DNA of 64,000 nt. Source: Mesocentrotus franciscanus. Taxonomy: Eukaryota > Echinodermata > Echinoidea > Camarodonta > Strongylocentrotidae. The notes under the pieces were generated by a model. It searched no databases. It was given only the letters and a program-made list of their open reading frames with translations, and was not told the origin of the DNA. The first letter of the stretch is position 1, and each line of letters opens with the position of its first letter. The stretch spans positions 59,165,413 to 59,229,412 of the forward strand of contig CP137666.1 of the NCBI GenBank assembly GCA_037976565.1, given 5' to 3'. The translations under genes were made by a program, and so were the position numbers. Below, piece by piece: positions 23,101 through 35,100 of this stretch.

Positions 23101-26100
23101 ACTCATACTTCATCCAACTATGAATACAAAAAATTAATACACGACAAGGACTCATATTTCCCATAGGGTTGTACTCAAACGATTGACATTCTTCTCCCAT
23201 AGATATAACACGCAAAATTAGGCATTTTATTACATTGTTTGTGATTGTATATGATAATATGTTATAATAGTCGAAGAAGATCATAAAATCAAATTTAAAA
23301 CGACGGCCAAAAAAAAAAAAAAAATGACCCACCAGGAATCGAACTTGGGTCGCCGGAATGGGAGGCAAGTGCTATGACCACTATACCAAAATAATCCACA
23401 TAGACATTACACGTGAACGGAAAATGGAATTCTCAAATCCCACTTTGCAAGTGAAATATGAGCATGATCCCGGCATCTGATCGAAAAATAAAGGGCACAC
23501 TTGTGATAGCTTATTGTCTCAGCTACAACATACTCGAAGCTCAGCGAAAACGAAACTAAAACGACGGAGATATTGCTCGCGAAAGACGGGAATGTAGAAT
23601 CCAGTTTTGAAAAAAAATGTGAAAAATTGACATGCCTCCTTTAATCGCAAAAATACGCAATGATGCCTTTGTCAAAATGAAAAATTGTGGATACTATACT
23701 TGTAGAGAATTGTCTCAGCTAGAACATATCAAAATTTGGAAGAAAATCGATATTTACAGAGATACAATCAATTTTCGAAAAATATGCTGACGTCATAATA
23801 TGCAAATTGAAATTTTGAGTTCGGAGGCCATTATGATGACGTCATGAGTTAATTGAGGGTCAAATGAGACATGAAATCATATCTCCGACTCATAATCTAT
23901 CCAAATATGAAAAAAATTGGGGGTCCCATCCATTCTGAAGAGTTACAATGGATTTTGTATAGGCATGTTTTTGCCCATATATGCTATGTATTACAAGAGC
24001 TCGCGCGCACCGACATTTATCTTGAACGGACGCTCATTCCGTTATTAACAGTCATAAAGAGATAAACATGGTATCAAATTGTTTGGAAAAAAATGGGAAA
24101 TATCATGAAAGAATAAAAAAAGCGGATTTTATGTTGTGTGATGGCGTTACGCGCGAAAACGCGCGCGCATGCGCGTGTGCGCGATTTTCTGACAAATGCT
24201 CGAAATGGCCTGAAACCAATAAGGGAGTTAACAGTTACCGACTGGACGTCTGTGACGTCATTGTGTCAGGGGTCAGCTGTACACGCACTCCGGACACAAT
24301 GCGATGCGAATAAGGGTGCGTTCAATCGACACTTTTTCACCCTAGAATCACGGTTTTCAAAGACGTTTAGTTTAAAACACGGTTGCGTTTAAGCGATTTT
24401 TCGTTGGTCGTAAAAATTAACGTGTTTAAAAACACAAACATGAAACGCTGAAAAAGATGCGTTTTGTATCATGATTCTGCAGAATCACGGTCGCTAAAAT
24501 TCGCTTGAACGAACGGAGATCTCAATCATGATTCTATGACGTGATTATCTATTATTTATATTATCGATACCTATTTCTATTCTTCCTGGGTGGGCTTAGA
24601 GCGAGAATCAGCGTTGATGGAAAATCGCTGAAAATCGCTTGAACGATCTCCCGCAGTAACCGTGTTTTGTATCGGCGTTTTGAATTGTGATTCATGTTTG
24701 TGATTCTAGCTTCGAAAAATCGATTGAACGCACCCTAAAACGTGTGTAAATTCTATGGATATCTCTTTTTTTGACGGTTGCTGTATTTCTGTTGAGTTTC
24801 AAGTATTGTTTTCATTTTTTGCGCTGAACTTGTGAAAATATGGATGACGAATCGAAGGTGTCTTTTGATGATATAAAACTTTGGAATATGCAACAATTGA
24901 AGAACTTTGTCAGAGAGAGAAACCTGCCAGTTTCACGTCGGAAAGAAGAGCTCATAGCGTTTGTATCGTTCTATCATTTCCTTCCTACCATTCCTTATGT
25001 TATTCTTTGTTTTTCCTTCTATCATCTTCTCTTATGTTATTCATTGTTTTTATTATTCTATTATTTTCTCTTCCTATCTTTCCTTATGCTATCCTTCGTT
25101 TCTTCCTTCTATCACCTTCTCTTATGTTATTCTTTGTTTTTATCATTCTATCACTTTCTCTTTCTGTCTTTCCTTATGTTACTCTTTGTTTTTCCTAATT
25201 CTTTCACTTCTTACGTTATTCTTCGTTTATTATCCAATAATTTTTTCTTTCTATCTTTCGTCATGTTATTCTTTGTTTTTCCTTCTATCACCTTCTCTTA
25301 TGTTATTCATTGTTTTTATTCTATTATTTTCTCTTCCTATCTTTCCGTATGCTATCCTTCGTTTCTTCCTTCTATCACCTTCTCTTATGTTATTCTTTGT
25401 TTTTATCATTCTATCACTTTCTCTTTCTGTCTTTCCTTATGTTACTCTTTGTTTTTCCTAATTCTTTCACTTCTTACGTTATTCTTCGTTTATTATCCTA
25501 TCATTTTTTTCTTTCTATCTTTCGTCATGTTATTCTTTGTTTTCCTTCTATCATTTTCTCTTTCTGTTTTTTCTTATGTTAATCTTTGTTTTTCCATCTT
25601 TCATCTTCTCTTCATTCATTCATTCATTTTATTTCCAATACTCGTAAAAAATACATTCAACAATATATTATACATATAAGAAAATATATAAACAATACAA
25701 AGAATATGGAGGAGCCAGTAGAGGCCATTGGCCTTTCAAAGGCTGGGCTCCAATGGCCGCAGATAATTATACAAAGTAAAGAGAAAAGAAAGAGTGGGTA
25801 GTACATGAACAAATGTGTACAGGCTAATTAAACATAATTAAGATGAAATGAAATTCCTTCATTAGATGACGTTTATATTTTCTGAGGCAAGAGATGGGCA
25901 CATTTTTTATCTTCTATCTTTCCATTATCTATTCTTCATCATTTTCTCTTTCTGTCTTTCCTCATGTTATCCTTTTTTTTTCTTCTATCATCTCTTATGT
26001 AATTGTTTGTTGTTATCATTCTATCATTTTTCTTTCTATCTTTCTTCATGTTATTCTTTGTTTCTTCCTTCTATCACCTTTTTATTATGTTATTCTTTGT

Positions 26101-29100
26101 TTTTATCTATAATTTTCTATCTATTTCTATTTTTATCTATAATTTTCTCTCTATCTTTCCTTATATTATTCTGTTTTTATTCTTGTACTGTAATCTCTTT
26201 CTCTCTTTCATTAATTTCCCGCCACTCACAGTTTTATACACAAGTACTCAAGGAGATGAAATAGATTGATAAGAAGATATATACAGCGAGATATTTTCCG
26301 AAACAAACTTGTAGTCTTGTCCGTTCGCGGGTTGAGCACGTTGATCACAGTTGGCAGAGCTATTCTATGTACCATAATGTACGAATGACCTGACCCCGGA
26401 AGTTGATATCGGAGATTCGCGCAAGCGCAGACGTATCTGTTAACTCCCTTATTCAAAATGAATTTGAGACGATTTGGAGCATTTTGAAATTTTGCACGCG
26501 CACTGAAGCGCGGACGTACGCATACGCGCGGGTTTTTTGACCTGAAATTGACCGGACGGATATTGACCTTGATCATGATAAATATGATTGAAAAATTACT
26601 TTCCGCCATGAAGATATGATCATGAGTTGATTTTCGGAAAATTTCACAAAATGGCACCTAGATGACGTCATCAGTCATGGTCAAGGTTGAAAACCTTATT
26701 ATGCTTTGTCCATATGCCTTTACATGTGTGTGCCAAATTTCAAGGCATTTGATTGAGCAATTTTTAAGTTATCTTGCTAACAAAAAAGTGGGTGGAAATA
26801 AGAAAAATAAAGAAATAAATAAAGGCAATTTTAACGAAAACATAAGGTGGTCTGTATTATATACAGCCCACCTGATAATTTACTCTTATGTCCCCAGGGC
26901 AGCCTCGTTAATATTAATACTGATTTTTCTGCGGGTCCCAAAAATTATTAGTCCACCAATTGCCAGGTACCCTGGGTGGAGAGTGGCAAATGTGGAAAGA
27001 CGTTAGTACCGGACTGGGATTCGAACCCTCACTCCTTGGATAGAGAGTCAAGTGAATGAACCACTGTACAGTGCGTTTAAAATAAAAGTGTACCCAACTT
27101 TGGTAGCTTCTAATTAAAGAGTTATAACCTATGGAACATTGAATCATATTTTATTGTAAAAAAATACTAATACCCTGTTTAATGATACCATCCTCATAAA
27201 TGTGCTTCCAAGGATGAATGAACACCAGGCTTTTCAAAAAGTGTTGTCAAAATCCTCTTGTACCAAATTTGGGCTGAAGCAATGAATGTGGGTCAATGAA
27301 TGTGGGTCAAAAGTCATTACGTGTGTTATCTTATACCAATTCCAAAAAAAAATGCTCATTTATTTACATTGACTATTAGGAAGTTGAAGAAAGAAGATAA
27401 AAATGTGTAAATATCAACTCATATCATGAGACAAGAAGTTAGTAAGCTGTTTAAAATATTTAAAGGTTATCTTGTGAATTGAAACAAGGTCCTGTGAAAG
27501 CCTATAGATGCATTGCATCATTTTAAACAATAAGGCCCTGGAACACGAGGAAGAATTTAACTTTTAAAAGGATTTAGACCAAAGAAGCACATGCATATGG
27601 TCTGATCCACATTGGTTCCTTAAGCCCAAACTTGGAACAAGGCGATTTTGACAACACTTTAAAGACCCTGATGATCATTTATCCGTGGCGGAAATATTAT
27701 GATTAGGGTATCATTGAACAGAAAATAAGTAACTCTTCATCAGGAAATCAATTTCAAAGTCATATTGGTTATGACTTCTTAATTAGAAGCTACCAAAGTT
27801 GGGTACACTTTTTTGATACGCATTGTACTACGACACCCCCACGATGTTTCTGTGATATGATTTTTGTCACTTCTATTCTCATTCCAATAGATGAATGCAA
27901 TGAAACAATATATGCCTCGTTTGATAGCGACTGCAGTGCCGAAAGGAAAAACGGGACTTTTAATTCAATGGGCCGAGACTTCATTTTCAACGGGGAGTTT
28001 TTCTTCAACATACCACTCTTTGAATCCGAGTCTCCAGTACTAGTATGGATTGACAGAGTAAGTTGAAACGAAACGAACACTGAGACCAGAGGGTTTGGGA
28101 ATCTCCAACACCTGCCAGTGTGTGCTGTGTTCTAGTACAGGGGCGGACCCATGATTTTGTAAACAGAAGGAGGAGGGGGAGGCACAGTTCCGAGAAAAAA
28201 AAACTTTGACAAGCAAAATAGCAAGGGGGAAATCGCATTTTTGGTAAAACAAAAAACATTGCCATACAGACAATCTTTAAAAGTCTGATTTTTTTTTCCA
28301 CGTGCCATTTTAAGTGGAAAATCTGCAATTTCGGTCGAATATTTTAGTCGAAGGGGAGGGGGTTGGGTACATGTTTTCTTATGTGTACTTGAGGTATGCC
28401 ACAGTGATTTTAAATTAAGGGGCAAGGGCCGGTTTTGCCTCCCAATTACCCAATGGTATATTGGACATGTCACCGAATTATAATTTTAAGTCATATTTTT
28501 GGAACTGTTAAAGACCTCTCGTCTAGCAAAACGTCGAATGGCATTAAACACCTGGAGAGGAATAATGATATCATATTTTTTTGTCAATGATACCCGGAAG
28601 AAATAGAGCCTAGTCAATCAAAGACTGAAAAGGGCAAAAAGAATTATGACAATAAAACATTTTTAGATGATCTAAAAGTAAAATACACAGTTTCTAGCTA
28701 CTCATTAATAAAAAAAGCATTAAGCAACAAACCGTGACCATAACAATTTTTAAGTAGATTAGGAAAGAAATGCTTCTAAGTTTCTTTAAAAAAAATACTT
28801 TGGAGTGCCAAGAGTGTGAAGTCTGGCAGACGTCAAATTATACAGGAACCCACTATTAATATTTTGAGTGTTATGTTATTACTAATGTTATTATCATTAT
28901 TATCATTATCGTTTTATTATTATTATTTATTTACTTATCGTTATTAAAATAATTATCATCACATTTATTATTATCATTTTGTTTTCTTTATCATCATTAC
29001 CATTATATTTTACATTGATTGTTTTATTTCTTCTAGGTGTATCTTGATTGGGGAAGGAACCAAATGTCCGGGCCATCTACCAATTTGACAGAACAAGGAT

Positions 29101-32100
29101 TTTTCATGCTAAATATATCATCCGTCGGTGACGTCACCAATTTTACCGTTGTTACACTCCAACTGACAGCAAATGTAAGAACGAGTTTTATACCATTTTA
29201 TAGTGTTTTTAATTAAGATAAAGAGCCACTTGATTTGCGTTAAGTTGAATATTTAATAAAAAATGGCATGAACATTCATCCCAATGTTTTGTCGATAAAT
29301 GTATGAATTAGGCCTATGCAGTATATTATAAAACACAATTCTGGTACTCACATCCACTGCAGGATCATGGATAATAATTATAAAAAATAATAATAATGAT
29401 AATGATGGTGGTGGTGATGAGGATGATAATAAAAATGATATATTAATAATAATAATAATAACAATAATACTACATGTACCACTACTACTAATAACAATGA
29501 TGATAATGATGATGATGATAACAATAATAATAATAACAATAATAATATTAAAACTAATACTACTACTACTACTGCTAATAATAATAATAATAATAATAAA
29601 TGTATGTAGCGACGTACAAGAGACTTGGACAGAGATGCAGCGCGACTTGACTAGTTGATGTCTAAACTAGAAGTGTTTATTCCACTTTCTCTGCTCTGCT
29701 CAGTACGACTGTAATAAGTCATGAGAGGAGTGGACAATACCAATAATCTCTATCAATGAATAAGAGTGGTGGAATGTCCACTGAAAGATGTTATGATGAG
29801 TAAGGATGAGAATTCCAAGAAACAGAAATCAAGATGAAACCAGATGAAAGCAAGTCAAACTAGATGATGCAATCCAAATCCAATAGTGCATTACATGTAT
29901 CATATACAATCTAGCATTTCAGTACGCTGCAGTGAAAATAATTATAAATAATTAAAACCCTTGAAATTCATCACTTCTTACACACTGGTTTTAGATCGCG
30001 AATGTGAAGAGAACTCTGAAGATATAATATATATAGATCTATTTATCTATAATTCTTCGGGGCCGCCACTAAGTTTGTTCAAATGCTATATTTCTTAAAA
30101 TTTTACTCATCCCTATCAGTAGAGCTATACTAATACTTACCCTTATCCTTAAACTATACTTTTCCTCATGCTCTTACCGACGGTTATTTATACTTATACT
30201 TATACTCATACAGGAATCTCTTAGCGGAGTTGTGAAGAAGCTACGTGAGCCCTTGGAAGTTGGATTTGGCAGCATACAGGTCACACTCAGTTTCGTGAGG
30301 GATGCAGAACCAAGCAATGAATCTCCTTATACTGTTCCCGAGTTCCTCGAATATGGCACTGTAGAAGTAGAATTCGTCAGGTAATTCACAAAAAAAGGCT
30401 AAAAACAGAACAGAAACTCCGTACACACTTTGATAGGTATAGGTATATCTATACATATACAGGGGCTGCGGAGCGTCTTTCAAATGGGGGGGGGGGGAGA
30501 ACAAAAATAAGAGCACTTTCTGGTAAAAAGGGGCACCTATACAAAGGGAAATCTTAATGCGAAAATATACCATATATATTGGTATATACCCCTACATTGC
30601 GATTACATTATCAGAGATGATTTCAATGTTTGTTTCTCTCTTTACATGGTCCAAGATACTGCTTAACCCTAAAAAGGCCGGGCTATTTGAGGTCTTAATA
30701 CGGCCGGGGGCATAATGCCCCCCTAAGATCTCGGCCGTGAAACGGCCGATCGCCGCGAAAATTTGCATGCATGTCAAGTGAAGTGTATAGAATACTACAG
30801 TAAATTCAATTTTTTGAAAAATTTACTCATTTGCATATTTATGGTAAATTATGCAAATAAGGTCAAAAAGTTCACAGTTTTACCCATAAATCATATATCT
30901 TTTCCACTAAATATATTTTTTAGACCATTTGGAATAATAATACGACAAAAAAATTGGAAAAGCCAGGTTATTCCTTATGTTATCTCTTGTTTTGATAATT
31001 TCTTATGTATTTTATTGTTTTTGTTGTTTTTATTTCGTTTCTAATTATAATTCAACTATTTTGACCCCCAAAACAAGCACCTAAACTTTAAACAAGACCA
31101 AATAACCAATATTATATCTCTTTTTAGGAAAAATGATATTTCCATATGTTTTGTACACAAATCACGAAAATGAGCGATTTTCGGGCCGACATGTAAAAAC
31201 AAAAGGTCACGTGACTTTGTAACGGTAGATCCGATTAAAAAAATTGTTTTAAAAGATGCGCAAGACTCGAGAGAAAAAAGTCATGAAGCGGCGCGGCGTC
31301 ATCCGTATGCGTTCCCGAACAATCAGAAACATTGCGGAGGGGGGGGGGGGCATAATGGTCTCCCGGCCTCATGCATCATACAGTTGGATGTGATGGTCTG
31401 AAAATTAATTTACGAGTGCGAAAAATTACATCTTATAAAGAGGAAAGAACAATCTTGATGATGTTTTAAGCACAATTTAATCATGAAAGACTGAAAAAAA
31501 CTTTTCATAAGAAACATAATTATATCAACTAAAAATGCGAGCGAGCTTTGGGTGAAATTAAAGAAAAAGTTGCTCTTAGTCGCTTTAAATTCGGAGCACG
31601 TTTTATGGTGATAGGAATGGGGGGGGGGCACATATCCAAAGAGAAAAGGACACTTATTAGAAAAGAAAAAGAGCACATGTGAGAGTATAAAGGGGAATCA
31701 TGAGATGAGAAAATGGGGCACTTCTCGCGCCTGATAAGGGGCACTCACCAGAAATGAAAAAGGGCACTTATGAGCATGGAAAAAGGGCACTTATTACAAA
31801 GGAAAGGGGGCAATTATCAGAAAGAAAATGGCACTAATGAGAAAGTATAGGTAAAGGTGTCTAAATAAAAAAGGCACTTATCAGAGATGAAAAGGGAAAC
31901 ATATTACAAAGTTATAGAGGGTACCTCTCACATTTGAATAAGGGCACTCATCGGAGATGAAAAGGGGCACTAGTATAAGAATGAAAAGAGACACTTGTCA
32001 AAATATAAGGGACACTGCTCAGATTTGAAAAGAGACAATTATAAGAGATGAAGGAACACTTATCAAGAATGATAAAGGGCACTTCTTGTACCTGAAAAAG

Positions 32101-35100
32101 GGGGCAATCACCTGAGATGAATAGGGGCACGTGTGATAATGGTAAGGGCACTTATTACAAAGGAAAATGAGCACTTGTCGAATAAAAAGGGGCACCTATG
32201 AGATTTTAATCGAGGTTTCTATCAGAGGTGTCAGAAGGGGCATTTATGAGAAGGGGAAAGTGGCTCTTATTTGCATAGCAACTACCCTTGAAATGCAACA
32301 CTTCTTTCGCACTGGTTTTGGGTCGAGAAGAGAACTCAACTCTGAAGGTATAATCGGTCGTTGCATTGCCGGTAGTTGCATAGCATTGCATAGCAACTAC
32401 CGGTAAACACGATGAAATCTCTAAATCGGAAAATACATCTCTGGAGTGTTTTTTTTTAAACACCTACCGAAGTTTCACCGATTTTTGCAGTGTAAATGCA
32501 AACTTCGGTAAGTTTTTTGCTCACGTGACTCGCCTCGCTTCCGTTCCAACGTATAATATAATTATGGAGGGCAGGCGGCACTGACGAGTGGCGCGCATGC
32601 ATACTACTCACCCCGAAATCGGTATGAGCAAACTTCGACGGTTCCTAGTAGTGTAAATGGTAGTTTAAAAAAAAAAAATCAAAATAGTGTTTGGGATGTA
32701 TTAATGGGCCTATTGATGTACTCCCTTTTTTAATGTTTGCAAACATTGAGAAATGTTTCCGCAGGGAATCGAACCCGGGTCCCTGGCTTGTATTCATTCT
32801 TTGTTGGGGCAAGTGAGTTTTCAACAATGAAAAGCTGCGTGCTTTAGTTGGATCCTAGCTTTGAGCTTGAATGAATACATGAGTCGGAATTGTCCTTTAC
32901 AATTTAATTTAAGAAATTTGGCAAATGCAAACAACCTTGTGATTCTCTTGGAATTAAATACACATTTGTGAAAAATGAAATGAGAGAATAATGGTAGAAT
33001 AATGATAGCTTTATCGAATTTCCCCATTGTTGCTCTCCCTTTTTAATGTTGCAAATGTAAAAAATGTCTCCGCGGAGATTAGGCCATGGAAATTGTTATT
33101 CGGTTGAACAATTTTCAGCGAGCCTTGGCCGTAATGTATCCACTTAAGAATTATTTTCTACTTAGAAGATAATATTTGCACTCATTATAACGTACTCGTT
33201 TATAATATATATTAAAAAAACACGGGAAATTGCCTGCGCAAGGGAATCTGTACTATTTAGTGATATCGGAATGATATTTAAAGTATGATAGCAGGCCTAT
33301 CTCTGTTTTGACGCGATTGTCAGTATAGTAAATACTCAAGGTACTCTTCATTTTTTTCCTTCAAATTTCAAATCTATTCTATCTCCTCCTCTTTTTCTTC
33401 TCCTTAGATATTTGGATCCATGCCCCGGAATTGTCGACAATGGTATACAATGCTTAACGGCAGCATGGCCCTACCTGAGAAGGAACCGTACGCCGTGTCA
33501 GCCTCGCGAAAGGAAGCTATTTGTGTCCTCTCTGTATGGACGTTGCATCTGTACGTATTTACATACTCCTTATAAACTAAACTAAGAATCATATCGACCT
33601 ACTTCGATAAGATGTTACTCTTGCAATACATTGATTTTCCGTATACCTTGATTTTAATGTGCTGATTTAATGTGCAATTTGCTGAGTCTACGCTTGGCTG
33701 TCAAACTATTTTCTGGCATGAGTACATTACCAACCTGATGTATGTTGGTGATTAATGCTATTCTTTCCGAAGGATTTCCAGCTTTTGCTGAGTAATCGTG
33801 AACATTTTTGGAAAGTGTCCATACATTAAATTGCATAATACCATGATACAAGATTAAAAATTTAAAAAATCCGAATATCTAAAGGACTTGTTTCTTTGAA
33901 AAATGGAACAGAAAATGATTCACTAATTTTTTGTTATTGCAATCCCTGCACGTATAGCTTCGCCAGAAATAGTCTTCATCTCTGAAAACCAAACTGGTTA
34001 TCCAAGCGATAACATCGGGATCTCCTGCACTGCCATCGGGTCACCACAACCTGTAGTCTCCTTGCTACCCATCGTAGACCCAGAGTCGACGGCTGAAGTG
34101 GGTCCATCAGCCTTTCAACAAGTCCAATTGTCAAACGGAACAGACATTACGTAAGGAGAATGCATAACATAATCGCATAGACTTTCACAAATTAACCTAC
34201 AGTCCTTAAACTTGTTTATTACCTATTGAAATGAGATGACATTACACTAACGTAATATACGTAATCCAAACATAATTTCTTAACTATCAGATATACAATA
34301 GGGTATTGAAATGCCTTAGAGTTAATTTCTCTATAATTTTTGCAATCGTGTTTCATATATATTTTGTAAAGATGATACATTACAAAAGCTGATGAATGCA
34401 ATAACGGCCAGTTACTATACATCATACAGCTCTATAGTACGAATTATCAGTATTAATCTCTTCACTTTACTGTGGTGGAGAGAGGCAAATATAGATTAGT
34501 ATTCTGACATGATAATATGTACATTGATCCTAAATAAAAGGTTTTTATTCAAAATGAGATATGGTCAAATGGTAATGACAATAAAAATTTTATCCGTATA
34601 TAATCGTAAACCCACTGTCGTTTTTCTGTTTAATTATTATCTTTTTAAATCGAAAATGATAAGTGGATTGCTTGTGAGTACATATATGCAACTTCACCTG
34701 CCTCAAATTGTTTCTCTTCTGTTCTGACAGATTTACCTGCACGGCTGAAAACTTTGCTGGTACAGCCACTTCAAGGGTACAAGTAACAGCACTAGGTATG
34801 GTTAAATTACGTATTCCCAGTGACGTAGCTACAGAGGGGTAAGAGGAACGTGCCCTTCCCCCATCGCATGAGGACAAAAACTAAAATAAAGAAAAAGGCG
34901 AGAAAGAAAGCAGTGAATATGGGAAAACGACGAGGAAATTAGACTATAGGACCCTTCCACATCCTCCTCCATTCAGTAGCCTTGTTTATTCGCATCTTTG
35001 ATTTTCCGAGATAGACAGGTGCCCCCTCCCCCATCGTGTCAGTACCCCACAATGCGTGGACCTATGCTACACCACTGCGTATTCCTATTTAATTCAATGC

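Larger units (their letters stand above)
22843..26873 (+). mobile_element. Candidate 4-kb composite element in intron 2
   Basis: AGGTGGGCTG at 22843-22852 and its complement CAGCCCACCT at 26864-26873 may be the ends. The right end also forms a hairpin with AGGTGGTCTG (26845). Inside are repeated sentences such as GTGTGCCAAATTTCAAG and TCTCCGACTCATA at two places each, a SAP-like coding exon, and nested repeats. No target duplication or transposase was read, so both limits and class are uncertain. Confidence 0.4.

Noticed and set aside
24840..25679. A 279-codon frame starting with the SAP-like exon
   Set aside because: Only the first 41 codons look like protein. The rest is T-rich minisatellite read as Phe/Leu/Ser, and a donor-like GTATCG marks the border.
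31529..32151. Minus-strand frames with eight-residue repeats xPLFxxxx
   Set aside because: The repeat follows the 24-bp period of the degenerate array. There is no start context, signal or conserved cysteine frame that would make a repeat protein likely.
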